A stretch of DNA of 64,000 nucleotides, from contig NZ_SMSE01000002.1 of NCBI RefSeq assembly GCF_004354085.1, positions 806,001-870,000 on the forward strand, in the 5' to 3' direction. The notes beneath the pieces were generated by a model that searched no databases, was not told the DNA's origin, and was given only the letters and a program-made list of their open reading frames with translations. The stretch is from Seongchinamella unica. Lineage in GTDB: Bacteria > Pseudomonadota > Gammaproteobacteria > Pseudomonadales > Halieaceae. Shown one piece after another: positions 24,371-32,864 of this stretch. The first letter of the stretch is position 1; the number at the start of each line of letters is the position of its first letter. The translations under genes were made by a program, and so were the position numbers.

Positions 24371-26521
24371 TCAGGATTTTGGGGCGGCTTGTTCGGGCTC
24401 ACTGCAACGCCCGAAGAAATCATAATACTCAATGGCTTCGAGAATACCCGCTGCAAAATGACGCTCTGCAAAGTATATTCTGTTCACATCCTGCAGCAGT
24501 GACACTTCCTCATGATGACGGTTTGCCACTACTACGGCAAGGGTGTTGCCGCGCATCATATCCTCATCAGCACCTGAACCGCCGGCTACCAGGATCTTGT
24601 CCAGTGAAATATCCAGCTGCTGGGCGACAAAACGAAGAGCCTGCCCCTTGGAAGCTCTCGACGGCAAGGCATCAAGAAATTGACCGAAAGAAGTGACAAT
24701 ATTTGTAGTTAATTCGTGCTGGCGGAGTATTGTATTGATCTCGTCAACCGATGGCGCCTCATTCGGGTTCCAGAAATAAGACAATTTGGTCGGAGACTGT
24801 TCTTTCCTCGCCTGGAGGCTCAATCCCGGTATATGGCTGAGAAACTGCGCGACGCGACGTGGTGACCAGTGGTGATCTATGTGGTCCGCCCACACCTCGT
24901 CTTCTACCAGTTGTTGTCCATAATGGATCCGGGTACCGAGGCCACTAATGAGAATATCGGGTCGCGGAATACCGTGTTTTTTCATCACCGCCAGAGCTGA
25001 ATCGATCTGGCGCCCGGTCGCGATGACGAAGGTCACCTGCTTCCGTCTGGATCTCACCAATTCCACGAGTTCCCGCAGCGCGGCTTCATCTCCGAGAAGG
25101 TTCTGGTCGAGATCTGTTACCAGCATGCGGTCCCGGTAGCGCAGGGCGCCGGGGACTGGTTGGGTTGGAACCTGTATGCCTCGCTCAGTCGGCAGCTGCC
25201 TGAGGCTGTCTACATAGGCCTTTGCATGTGCAGACCAGGAGTAATTTTCCCGAACGCGCGCTATGCCGTTCTGCGAAGCCTTTTTCCACCGCGCTGTGTC
25301 AGCGATAAACCCCAGAATCGCGTCACTTATCTGCTCCTTGTCCAGAGGATCAACCAACTCCCCGCACTGGCAGTTGCGGATAATATCGACTGGCCCCCCG
25401 TTCTCTGTTGCCACCAGGGGCAGTCCGCTGGCGGCAGCTTCAAGCAGGGTCAGACCGAAAGGTTCGGTAAGCGCGGGATTGACAAACACGCCGCCACTGG
25501 CGGCCGCCATGCGATAGATTGCCGGTACATCCTCCGGGGCATGATTTTTCGGCAATGCGACCTTGCCGTAAAGGTTGTAAGTGTCGACGGTGACCAGGAT
25601 ATTCATGAACGTATTCTGCGCACCTTCGTCCATATCGCGAATATCGTCGCGATTGCCGGCAACAATGAGCAGGTTGGCCACGTCCTGCAATTTGGCTGAT
25701 TCACCGTAGGCTTCCATCAGGGTTGTAATATTCTTGCGTTCATCAGGCCGTGACAAGGCAAGAATGAGAGGTTTATCCGGTTCACAAAGGAACCGGTCAA
25801 CCTGACTTTTGAATTCAATTTTCTCTTCGGGTTCATAGGGCCTGAAGTGGTCGATGTCAGTACCCGGCGGGATGACCACCATACGCTCGGGATCATAGTA
25901 ATTGTAGAGACTGTATTGCTCTTCAATTTCCTGATGCGTGCTGTTCACCACCATTTCGGCGTTTGCCAGCGTCTCTTCCTCCGCGTCGATGCGGCGTTCC
26001 ATGTGGTAGGTATTTTCGATGTGATCGCGAGATACGCCGCGAGCAAGCAGGCGTTTACGCTTGTCACGACCCAGCGAGTGACCGGTATGTATGAGGGGGA
26101 CCGCGAGAAGATTTGACAGCCGCACTCCCACATAACCCGCATCCGCATAGTGACTATGTACAAAATCGGGGCGACGGTCCTGCTGATTGAGGAACTCGAC
26201 CAGATTATCGGTGAAACTGTCGAGATGATCCCAAAGCTGTTCCTTGGCGATGTATTCCTCTGGACCACAATCGATGCGCACGATGCGGGCCCCATCGCAC
26301 AGTGGCTCAAGTTGACGGGCATAATCCTGGCTGATTGAGGAATCTGTCAGGCGCCTAGTCACCAGATCTACCTGATCCACATCCGGGTGTGCAGCAAGGG
26401 CGCGTGCGAGGTCTACAACGTACTTGGTTTGACCGCCGGTATCGGCGTCTCTTCCCAGTTCCAGTCTCTGCCCGCGGATGAGCCCGTGGACACTCAACAT
26501 ACAAATGTACAAGCCTGGCAA
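24371..26521 (-). CDS. sps: Sucrose-phosphate synthase with degenerate phosphatase-like tail
   Basis: About 716 residues. A GT4 glycosyltransferase (GT-B fold) fills the first 460: SVHGLIRG, LGRDADTGGQTKYV, HTGHSLGRDKR, then the sugar-nucleotide part with RPDERKN and PFGLTLLEAAASG. It joins UDP-glucose to fructose-6-phosphate. The C-terminal 230 residues resemble sucrose-phosphate phosphatase but read DLDQN in place of DxDxT and GGSGADED in place of GDSGND, so this tail is probably not catalytic. The open frame continues upstream through tRNA-Cys, which is spurious. TTG 26521 is favoured because AGG lies 7 bases upstream and the first beta strand is kept whole; ATG 26500 would cut it. First gene of the operon. 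Confidence 0.85.
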   Translation of the reverse strand: MPGLYICMLSVHGLIRGQRLELGRDADTGGQTKYVVDLARALAAHPDVDQVDLVTRRLTDSSISQDYARQLEPLCDGARIVRIDCGPEEYIAKEQLWDHLDSFTDNLVEFLNQQDRRPDFVHSHYADAGYVGVRLSNLLAVPLIHTGHSLGRDKRKRLLARGVSRDHIENTYHMERRIDAEEETLANAEMVVNSTHQEIEEQYSLYNYYDPERMVVIPPGTDIDHFRPYEPEEKIEFKSQVDRFLCEPDKPLILALSRPDERKNITTLMEAYGESAKLQDVANLLIVAGNRDDIRDMDEGAQNTFMNILVTVDTYNLYGKVALPKNHAPEDVPAIYRMAAASGGVFVNPALTEPFGLTLLEAAASGLPLVATENGGPVDIIRNCQCGELVDPLDKEQISDAILGFIADTARWKKASQNGIARVRENYSWSAHAKAYVDSLRQLPTERGIQVPTQPVPGALRYRDRMLVTDLDQNLLGDEAALRELVELVRSRRKQVTFVIATGRQIDSALAVMKKHGIPRPDILISGLGTRIHYGQQLVEDEVWADHIDHHWSPRRVAQFLSHIPGLSLQARKEQSPTKLSYFWNPNEAPSVDEINTILRQHELTTNIVTSFGQFLDALPSRASKGQALRFVAQQLDISLDKILVAGGSGADEDMMRGNTLAVVVANRHHEEVSLLQDVNRIYFAERHFAAGILEAIEYYDFFGRCSEPEQAAPKS

Positions 26522-26548
26522 TTCGATACCTGCTGTGGCGGTTAATGC

Positions 26549-26566
26549 ACTCGTTTGTTTACGAGT
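26549..26566. repeat. Inverted repeat in the sps leader
   Basis: ACTCGT (26549-26554) and ACGAGT (26561-26566) form a 6-bp inverted repeat with a 6-base spacer, 28 bases upstream of the proposed sps start. It could be an operator or an RNA hairpin that controls the sucrose operon. I could not assign a convincing -35/-10 pair in the 26,567-26,690 stretch. Confidence 0.35.
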
Positions 26567-26690
26567 CGAACCAAAAGCATAGCATTTTACTGCGGGAGTC
26601 TCAGGAATCTTAGCTACAACAGTCCATAAACAGGCCTGTCGGCGAAATTCGCCTTTTGTCGTTGGTCTTTGCTGACAGGATATCCAACAA

Positions 26691-26712
26691 TGGGGGCCCG
26701 GGCTGGAATCGA
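26691..26712 (-). pseudogene. Possible tRNA 3'-end relic
   Basis: This 22-base stretch (plus strand TGGGGGCCCGGGCTGGAATCGA, minus-strand 3' end like a CCA-ending acceptor and half T-arm) matches the 3' end of tRNA-Cys at 26770-26791 in 18 of 22 positions and tRNA-Leu at 10706-10727 in 17. No 5' half is present. It lies 57 bases beyond the 3' end of tRNA-Cys on the same strand. Confidence 0.35.
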
Positions 26713-26769
26713 TGGTACGGCATTCCGGCCGGCGTGCACGCTTCTGAGCTTGGGATGAACTTGAAATAA

Positions 26770-26843
26770 TGGAGGCTCGGGTCGGAATCGAACCGGCGTA
26801 CACGGAGTTGCAGTCCGCTGCATAACCACTCTGCCACCGAGCC
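26770..26843 (-). tRNA. tRNA-Cys (anticodon GCA)
   Basis: Complete 74-base tRNA with encoded CCA: acceptor GGCTCGG/CCGAGCC, anticodon stem GCGGA/TCCGT with loop CTGCAAC (anticodon GCA), and T-arm GCCGG-TTCGATT-CCGAC (one mismatch at the end pair). It follows tRNA-Gly by 111 bases on the same strand, as in the glyW-cysT order of E. coli. Confidence 0.95.
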
Positions 26844-26954
26844 ATCGCGACTGAGAACCAGTCTAGGGAGATATTGGAGCGGGAAACGGCCGGGGTGGCG
26901 CACCACTTCGAACTCCAAAACCCTCAATGCATCGGTTAAATGCATCAGGGAAAG

Positions 26955-27030
26955 TGGAGCGGGAAACCGGGTTCGAACCGGCGACCTCAACCTTGGCAAG
27001 GTTGCGCTCTACCAACTGAGCTATTCCCGC
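26955..27030 (-). tRNA. tRNA-Gly (anticodon GCC)
   Basis: Complete 76-base tRNA with encoded CCA: acceptor GCGGGAA/TTCCCGC, D-arm AGCTCAGTTGGTAGAGC, anticodon stem CAACC/GGTTG with loop TTGCCAA (anticodon GCC), and T-arm CCGG-TTCGAAC-CCGG. It is the first gene of the tRNA operon downstream of pgsA, with a strong promoter about 100 bases upstream. Confidence 0.95.
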
Positions 27031-27129
27031 ACACATCGCGTTTATGCCCACCGCCGTGGTCACGGGAATCAATGTCGATTCCCGCTTCAAGCCGCGTCCC
27101 GCAAGGCGGTGCACGTTCAAGAGGCGCCT

Positions 27130-27157
27130 ATTGTATGCACCCGGGGGCCGGTGTCAA
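27130..27157 (-). promoter_or_regulatory. Sigma-70 promoter of the tRNA-Gly/tRNA-Cys operon
   Basis: On the minus strand a perfect TTGACA (27157-27152) and TACAAT (27135-27130) are spaced by 16 bp. The region after the -10 box is GC-rich (AGGCGCC), the kind of discriminator found at stringently controlled stable-RNA promoters. Expected start at about 27123, some 90 bases before tRNA-Gly. Confidence 0.75.
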
Positions 27158-27191
27158 CACAAAATCAGAAATAATCTCGCAAGCGACTGAA

Positions 27192-27761
27192 TTAAAACGA
27201 ATTATCGCGCTCTTTCATCACCACCCAGGCGGCTTTCAGGTAGATAAACATGGACCACAGGGTGAGGACGGCGGCCACATACAGCACCACGTAGCACAGG
27301 GCCAGTAACCAGCTTTCATTGGTGGCCGGATCAATGGCCAGCAGAGCGGTTATCGCCACCATCTGGAACGCTGTTTTCACCTTGCCTACATAGGATACCG
27401 CAACCGAGGTTCGGGCTCCCAGTTCCGCCATCCACTCGCGCAGCGCGGAGATCACGATCTCCCTGCCGATGATGACGCAGGCTGCAAGGGTAAACAGGGG
27501 TGTACCGTGGCGTTCCACCAGCAACACCAGGGCGACCGCGACCATCAGCTTGTCGGCCACCGGGTCCAGGAAAGCGCCAAAGGCGGTCATCTGGCCCAGC
27601 TTGCGCGCCAGGTACCCGTCTATCCAGTCGGTGATCGCAGCGAAGCCGAACACCCCTGCAGCCACCAGCAGGTGATGTTCGAAAGGTGTGTAAAACACGA
27701 TGGCCAGTACCGGGATCAGGCATATCCGCAGTAACGTCAAGGTGTTGGGTATATTGAATTG
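27192..27761 (-). CDS. pgsA: CDP-diacylglycerol--glycerol-3-phosphate 3-phosphatidyltransferase
   Basis: 189 residues with several membrane spans. The CDP-alcohol phosphotransferase motif DG-x2-AR-x8-G-x3-D-x3-D is seen in DGYLARKLGQMTAFGAFLD (about residues 48-66) continuing to PVAD. It makes phosphatidylglycerophosphate, the first step to phosphatidylglycerol and cardiolipin. The TTG start at 27761 gives the N-terminus MQFNIPN, the form found in E. coli PgsA, and AAGGAA lies 8 bases upstream at the end of uvrC. ATG 27788 is the alternative. It follows uvrC and precedes the tRNA operon, a conserved order. Confidence 0.9.
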   Translation of the reverse strand, partial: QFNIPNTLTLLRICLIPVLAIVFYTPFEHHLLVAAGVFGFAAITDWIDGYLARKLGQMTAFGAFLDPVADKLMVAVALVLLVERHGTPLFTLAACVIIGREIVISALREWMAELGARTSVAVSYVGKVKTAFQMVAITALLAIDPATNESWLLALCYVVLYVAAVLTLWSMFIYLKAAWVVMKERDNSF

Positions 27762-27768
27762 CAAGCCC

Positions 27769-29607
27769 CTAGTTCCTTTCCCCGTCATCACCTACATCGT
27801 GCAGGTGATCGTAAATCTGTGCTGCCATTGTGGCACTTATTCCGGAAATTTTCTTCAACTCTTCCACGCTGGCGTTGACCACGCCCTGGGCGCTGCCAAA
27901 GTGGCGCAGCAGCTCCCTGCGGCGCCTGGCTCCCACGCCGGGGATATCCTCCAGCAGGGAGCGTTGCCTGGCCTTGTCACGGCGGGCGCGGTGACCGGTG
28001 ATCGCAAAGCGGTGGGCTTCATCGCGTATCTGCTGGATGAGGTGCAGGGCCGGGCTGTCTCCCGGCAATTGTGACTCACGGCCGGTGGCCCCGTCTACGA
28101 GGGTTTCGAATCCGGCCTTGCGGGTGACGCCCTTGGCCACACCAATCACCAGCACACCATTGATCTGCAACGCTTCCAGCACCGACATGGCCTGGGCCAC
28201 CTGGCCCTTGCCGCCGTCGATAAACAGGATATCCGGCTGTGCGCCCTCCCCTGACTTGATCCGCCGGTAGCGACGCTCCAGGGCCTGTTGCATGGCGGCA
28301 TAGTCGTCGCCACCGGTTATACCCTCGATATTAAACTTGCGGTAGTCACTTTTGCGCGGTCCGTTCTGGTCGAACACCACGCAGGAGGCGACCGTGGCCT
28401 CGCCGGAACTGTGGCTGATATCAAAACACTCCATGCGCTCGGGCATCTCCGGCAGCGACAGCAAGTCCTGCAGGGCCTGGAAACGGGCCTGTACGGTTTG
28501 TTTGCCGGCCAGGTGGGCCTGCAGGTTGGTCTCGGCGGTTTGTACCGCCAGCCGCAACCAGCGCGCCCGGGCATCCCGTACCCGACTGCGCAGTTTTACC
28601 TTGCGCTGGGCCTGCACTTCCAGCGCCTCGGCCAGCGCCGGGCTGCTCTCCGGTTCCTCGTTGACGATAATCTCACCCGGAATGGCCCGGGTGCCGTTAA
28701 GGTAGTACTGGGGAATAAATGCCGCCAGTACCTCCCCCGGTGTTTCCTGCAGTTTCAGCGGCGGGTAGTAGGTCTTGCTGCCCAACACCCGTGCCCCACG
28801 CACAAACAAGACCTGGACACAGGCCCGGCCGGCGTCCACGGCTGCCGCGAGAATATCGAGGTCACCTTTCACGCCCTCGATACCCTGACTGGCCTGCACA
28901 TGTTGTAACTGGGTTAACTGGTCCCGGTAAACCGCCGCTTTCTCGTACTCCAGGTCAGCGGCCGCCTGTTCCATGTCATCCGCCAGTCGAACCATCAGTT
29001 CCTGGGATTTGCCGCGCAGGAACAGCCGGGTATTTTCTACCTGCGCGGCGTATTCTTCTTCCGACACCAGGTCCACACAGGGCGCGGTACAACGATCAAT
29101 CTGGTGTTGCAGGCAGGGTCGGGACCGATTGCGGAAATAGCTGTTTTCACACTGCCTGACCTTGAACACTTTCTGCAGGAAATGCAGCGACTCGCGCACC
29201 GCACCGGCACTGGGATAGGGACCGAAATACTGCCCCTTGCCCTTCTGTGCGCCCCGGTGCAGGGAGATGCGCGGGAACCGGTCCGCCGAAACATGGATAT
29301 AGGGATAGGACTTGTCGTCCTTGAGCAGGATGTTATAGGGGGGCCGGTGGTTCTTTATCAGGTTGTGTTCCAGCAACAGGGCGTCGACTTCGGTGGAGGT
29401 CACTGTCACCTGGATATCGTGAATCCGGCTGACCAGGGCCAGGGTTTTGTCGGTGAGTCCGCTGGCGCGAAAGTAACTGCCCACGCGGTTCCTCAGGTTT
29501 TTCGCCTTACCCACATAGAGCAGTTTGCCGTCCTCAGCATACATCTGGTACACACCGGGTCGCGTGGTCAGGGTCTTGAGGAATGCTTTGTGATCGAACT
29601 CAGTCAC
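27769..29607 (-). CDS. uvrC: Excinuclease ABC subunit C
   Basis: 612 residues, near the usual UvrC length. GIY-YIG nuclease at the N-terminus (GVYQMYAEDGKLLYVGKAKNLRNRV), a Cys-rich linker (CLQHQIDRCTAPC), UVR motif (AAADLEYEKAAVYRDQL), the C-terminal RNase H-like nuclease (FDISH, FIDGGKGQ) and tandem helix-hairpin-helix (DIPGVGARRRRELLRHFGS). It makes both incisions in nucleotide excision repair with UvrA/UvrB. The GTG start at 29607 comes one base after the murB stop; upstream codons in frame belong to murB territory. pgsA follows directly. Confidence 0.92.
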   Translation of the reverse strand: MTEFDHKAFLKTLTTRPGVYQMYAEDGKLLYVGKAKNLRNRVGSYFRASGLTDKTLALVSRIHDIQVTVTSTEVDALLLEHNLIKNHRPPYNILLKDDKSYPYIHVSADRFPRISLHRGAQKGKGQYFGPYPSAGAVRESLHFLQKVFKVRQCENSYFRNRSRPCLQHQIDRCTAPCVDLVSEEEYAAQVENTRLFLRGKSQELMVRLADDMEQAAADLEYEKAAVYRDQLTQLQHVQASQGIEGVKGDLDILAAAVDAGRACVQVLFVRGARVLGSKTYYPPLKLQETPGEVLAAFIPQYYLNGTRAIPGEIIVNEEPESSPALAEALEVQAQRKVKLRSRVRDARARWLRLAVQTAETNLQAHLAGKQTVQARFQALQDLLSLPEMPERMECFDISHSSGEATVASCVVFDQNGPRKSDYRKFNIEGITGGDDYAAMQQALERRYRRIKSGEGAQPDILFIDGGKGQVAQAMSVLEALQINGVLVIGVAKGVTRKAGFETLVDGATGRESQLPGDSPALHLIQQIRDEAHRFAITGHRARRDKARQRSLLEDIPGVGARRRRELLRHFGSAQGVVNASVEELKKISGISATMAAQIYDHLHDVGDDGERN

Positions 29608-29608
29608 G

Positions 29609-30631
29609 TCAACCGCCGTAAATTCGAGGCTCGGGCTCCAGGGCAACACCAAAGCGCGCTTGCACCGAAGCGACGATTTCGTCCGCCAGGGCAAGCAACT
29701 CGGCACCGGAGTCACTGGCATAATTAACCAGCACCAGGGCGTGTCCGGGATGAACCCCCACCCCCCCGCGCCGCTGGCCCTTCCAGCCGGCCCGATCGAT
29801 TAACCAGGCGGCGGGAATCTTGGCCCGGCCACCGCTTTGCGGGTACACCGGCAAATCGGGGTGCTGACGTCGCAATGCCTCCACCGCGGCAGCCTTTAGC
29901 ACCGGGTTTTTGAAAAAACTGCCGACATTGGGCTCACGTGCCGGATCCGGTAGCCGCCTGCTGCGCACATCCACCACCGCGCGAAACACATCCTCTGGTC
30001 GCGGCTCGCTGATACCGGCCTGCTCCAGTTCACTGCGCAGCGCCGGATAGCCCAGTTCCGGGCGCGGTCGGCGGGACAAACGCAGATCCACGGCGGTGAT
30101 GACCAGCTGGTCGCGCAACTCGCCCTTGAACACGCTGTCGCGGTAACCGAAACCACAGTCCCCGGCCGTCAGAGTCATCGCCCTGCCGTTCGCCGTTTCC
30201 AGCGCATGCACCGCCACCACAAAGCGATCCAGTTCCACCCCATAGGCGCCGATATTCTGGATGGGCGCGGCACCGGCAGTTCCGGGAATCAGCGCCAGGT
30301 TCTCCAGTCCGTAGAGTCCAGCCTCCAGGGTACGCTGGACCAGCGCGTGCCAGTCATGGCCTGCAGCGACCCGTAACAGTACCTGCTCCCCCTGCTCGCT
30401 GAGCAGTTCCATATCGCTGCCACGGTGACAGACCACCAGGGCGTCCAGATCCCCGACCAGCACCACGTTGCTGCCCGTGCCCAGCGGCACAACCGGCAAG
30501 CCCTCGGCGCGGGCCCAGTCCAGTGCCTCGGTCAGTTGCACCGGCGATGAAACCTCGACCAGCGCCGTTGCCCGGGACTCGAGACGCAACGTATTGCGGG
30601 CGCGAAGGGACTCAGCGCGCAGTATCTGCAC
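29609..30631 (-). CDS. murB: UDP-N-acetylenolpyruvoylglucosamine reductase, type I
   Basis: 340 residues. FAD-binding PCMH fold with LGTGSNVVL (about 51-59) and PGTAGAAPIQNIGAYG (113-128). Catalytic residues: the Tyr in GYRDS (about 166), the Ser in NVGSFFKNP (about 235) and the C-terminal Glu in ALEPEPRIYG. It makes UDP-MurNAc in peptidoglycan synthesis with NADPH. It overlaps the upstream phosphatase gene by 20 bases and is the last envelope gene of the comEC-to-murB operon. Confidence 0.93.
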   Translation of the reverse strand: MQILRAESLRARNTLRLESRATALVEVSSPVQLTEALDWARAEGLPVVPLGTGSNVVLVGDLDALVVCHRGSDMELLSEQGEQVLLRVAAGHDWHALVQRTLEAGLYGLENLALIPGTAGAAPIQNIGAYGVELDRFVVAVHALETANGRAMTLTAGDCGFGYRDSVFKGELRDQLVITAVDLRLSRRPRPELGYPALRSELEQAGISEPRPEDVFRAVVDVRSRRLPDPAREPNVGSFFKNPVLKAAAVEALRRQHPDLPVYPQSGGRAKIPAAWLIDRAGWKGQRRGGVGVHPGHALVLVNYASDSGAELLALADEIVASVQARFGVALEPEPRIYGG

Positions 30632-31106
30632 CGCATATCTCCCTCAGCAACCCCTCGCTGGCTGCCTCGACCATATCCAGCACGCGGGCAAAACCCTCAT
30701 CGCCACCGTAATAGGGGTCGGGCACCTCTTCGACACTGGCCTCGGGGTCAAAGGGCAGGAACAGGCCGAGATGGCCAGCGAAATCCGGGGGGCACATGGC
30801 CTTCAGGTCCGCCAGGTTCTGTTTATCCATGGCGAGGATGTAGTCGAAATCATCAAAGTCACTGACCTGGACCTGCCTCGCCCGCAGCGGGCTGAGGTCG
30901 TAGCCGCGGCTTGCCGCCTCGGCGGTGGCTCGCCGGTCCGGGGCGTGGCCGATATGCCAGTCGCCGGTGCCGCAGGAATCAATGCGAATCTGCTGTTCCA
31001 GCCCGCGCTCTTTTACCAGCGCTGCGAACACGCCGTGGGCGGTGGGCGAACGGCATATATTGCCGAGGCAGACGAACAGCACACGGGTAGGCCTGGATTC
31101 ACTCAT
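30612..31106 (-). CDS. Low-molecular-weight protein-tyrosine phosphatase
   Basis: 164 residues. The P-loop CLGNICRS is at residues 13-20 (catalytic Cys13, Arg19), and the general acid is the Asp of VPDPYYGG near residue 130. It would dephosphorylate tyrosine in proteins or small phospho-compounds; such genes commonly accompany envelope polysaccharide genes. ATG 31106 overlaps the kdsB end by 8 bases, and its own end overlaps murB by 20. The same kdsB-phosphatase-murB order is known from Pseudomonas. Confidence 0.88.
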   Translation of the reverse strand: MSESRPTRVLFVCLGNICRSPTAHGVFAALVKERGLEQQIRIDSCGTGDWHIGHAPDRRATAEAASRGYDLSPLRARQVQVSDFDDFDYILAMDKQNLADLKAMCPPDFAGHLGLFLPFDPEASVEEVPDPYYGGDEGFARVLDMVEAASEGLLREICGADTAR

Positions 31107-31863
31107 GACCCTGCTCCAGTCGTCGACGCACCGCTTCCAGGTCCTCGGCGGTATCCACGCCGGCGGGCACCGCCTCACAGGCCGGCGCCACATGGATACG
31201 CTCGCCGTGGTACAGGGCGCGCAGTTGTTCCAGTTGTTCCAGTTGCTCCAACGGCGCCGGTGCCCAGCCCACATAGCGGTGCAAAAATCCGGCGCGATAG
31301 GCATAAATGCCAATGTGCCGGTACCAGTCGCCGGCGGGCATGTCCACGGTCGGGTCGGCAAAGGCTTCCCGCGGCCAGGGAATCGTGGCCCGGCTGAAAT
31401 AGAGAGCCATGCCGCGGGCATCGGCCACCACCTTGACCGCGTTGGGGTTGCGCAACTCCTCCAGCCCCCTTACCGGTTCGCTGAGGGTTGCGATGGCGGC
31501 GGCCGGGTTGGCCGCCAGGTTGGCCGCCACCTGGCCGATCAGCGCCGGCGGTATCAACGGTTCGTCGCCCTGCACGTTGACCACGATCTGCTCATCGTCC
31601 CAACCGCGCAGGGCAGCCACCTCCTGCAAGCGATCGGTGCCCGAGGGGTGGTCGGGGCTGGTCATACAGACCTCGGCGCCGAAATCCTGTGCCACCTGTT
31701 GAATTCGGCTGTCGTCGGTTGCCACCACCACCTGGCTGGCGCCTGCCCCCAGGGCCTGCTCCCACACCCGCTGTATCATTGGCTTGCCGACAATATCCAG
31801 AAGCGGTTTGCCGGGAAGCCGGGTAGAGCCGTAACGTGCGGGTATCACTACTGCAAAAGACAT
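31099..31863 (-). CDS. kdsB: 3-deoxy-manno-octulosonate cytidylyltransferase
   Basis: 254 residues with the CMP-Kdo synthetase signatures: [16 protein letters not shown] near the N-terminus (residues 6-21), SGTDR (about 74-78), VNVQGDEPL (94-102) and [11 protein letters not shown]. It activates Kdo for lipid A core assembly, feeding the same pathway as the adjacent lpxK. The nine-base tandem near the C-terminus ([10 protein letters not shown]) matches a normally Leu-rich helix of the family. 20 bases separate it from lpxK. Confidence 0.93.
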   Translation of the reverse strand: MSFAVVIPARYGSTRLPGKPLLDIVGKPMIQRVWEQALGAGASQVVVATDDSRIQQVAQDFGAEVCMTSPDHPSGTDRLQEVAALRGWDDEQIVVNVQGDEPLIPPALIGQVAANLAANPAAAIATLSEPVRGLEELRNPNAVKVVADARGMALYFSRATIPWPREAFADPTVDMPAGDWYRHIGIYAYRAGFLHRYVGWAPAPLEQLEQLEQLRALYHGERIHVAPACEAVPAGVDTAEDLEAVRRRLEQGHE

Positions 31864-31883
31864 GTGTTTACCTTATCGGGTCG

Positions 31884-32864
31884 TCAGGATCGGGCCAGCG
31901 CGGCGATGTCATCGACCACCCCCGGTGGCAGGCTCGCATCGATTCGCAGGAACCAGGCATCCGCTCCGACCAGTGAGCGACATTTTACCGCGTCTTTTTC
32001 GGTCATGAGAATTGTCCGGCCCCGCAGTTGCTCAAATTCCTGCGCGCTGTACTGGTGGTGGTCGGGAAAGGTTCTCGCTTCGAACGCGATACCGAGGGTG
32101 CCCAGGGTGGCGTAAAACTGGTCGGGCTGGCCGATACCGGCCACGGCCACAATGCCCTCCCCGCTGGTGAACGCAGGCAGGGGACGCTCCTCACCGGAAA
32201 CGAGATTGACCCAGGCCACGGGCTGGTAGCCGACACTGCTGGCGGGGTCCTGGCCACCGCGGTACAGCACCCGGTTGACGCACCGAAGCCGGGAGAGGGG
32301 TTCCCGCAGGGGACCGACCGGCAGGCAGTGGCCGTTTCCGGTGCCGCGCCGGGCGTCGAGCAGGGCCAGTTCGTAGTCACGCTGCAGCGCATAATGCTGC
32401 AGCCCGTCATCGGCGAGCACCACATCTACCGGCTGGGCTGCCAGCAGCGCCTTCACGGCTGCACTGCGGTCCGGATCGACCATGCAGGGCACCCCGGTGC
32501 GCTGGTAGATCAGCAGGGGCTCATCACCACACTGGGCGGCGGAGCTGTCTGCTGATACCTGGTGGGGAAACTCGTTGCCGCTGGCGCCGTAGCCACGGCT
32601 GACCACGCCGGGCTTCAGGCCCCTCGCCTGCAGCGCCTCGGCCAGGGCAATGATCACCGGGGTCTTGCCAGTACCGCCGACGGTGATATTGCCCACCACA
32701 ACGACGGGTTTGGGGGCTCGGTAGGAAGACAACAGGCCTGAGCGGTATAACCAGCGGCGCACAGCGGCCACCGTCCGGAACAGCCCTTCAAGTGGCAGCA
32801 GTAACCAGAGCCAGGGGGCGCCGCGATACCAGGCCGTCTCCAGACCGCCAGCCCGGGCAGTCAT
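31884..32864 (-). CDS. lpxK: Tetraacyldisaccharide 4'-kinase
   Basis: 326 residues. A membrane-proximal N-terminal helix (about 15-45) is followed by the P-loop VGNITVGGTGKTP (57-69), then RGYGAS and DDGLQHY, all typical of LpxK. It phosphorylates the lipid A disaccharide at the 4' position at the inner membrane. Its ATG overlaps the msbA stop (TAATG), so lipid A completion and export are co-expressed. Confidence 0.92.
   Translation of the reverse strand: MTARAGGLETAWYRGAPWLWLLLPLEGLFRTVAAVRRWLYRSGLLSSYRAPKPVVVVGNITVGGTGKTPVIIALAEALQARGLKPGVVSRGYGASGNEFPHQVSADSSAAQCGDEPLLIYQRTGVPCMVDPDRSAAVKALLAAQPVDVVLADDGLQHYALQRDYELALLDARRGTGNGHCLPVGPLREPLSRLRCVNRVLYRGGQDPASSVGYQPVAWVNLVSGEERPLPAFTSGEGIVAVAGIGQPDQFYATLGTLGIAFEARTFPDHHQYSAQEFEQLRGRTILMTEKDAVKCRSLVGADAWFLRIDASLPPGVVDDIAALARS

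Noticed and set aside
26522-26845. N-terminal extension of sucrose-phosphate synthase beginning MARWQSGYAADCNSV
   Set aside because: This is the translation of tRNA-Cys and the non-coding gap after it; the glycosyltransferase fold begins at LPGLYICMLSVHG.
26610-27120. Open frames across the tRNA-Cys and tRNA-Gly region
   Set aside because: They read through tRNA genes in several frames and have no domain or ribosome site.
29608-29721. Longer UvrC N-terminus inside murB
   Set aside because: The extra residues are a shifted reading of the murB 3' end; the GIY-YIG domain starts just after GTG 29607.
31222-31252. Nine-base tandem repeat in kdsB as a phase-variation site
   Set aside because: A nine-base unit keeps the frame, and the family has a Leu/Glu-rich helix at this point.
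31107-31421. Longer phosphatase reading into kdsB
   Set aside because: Shadow frame of kdsB; the P-loop protein starts cleanly at ATG 31106.
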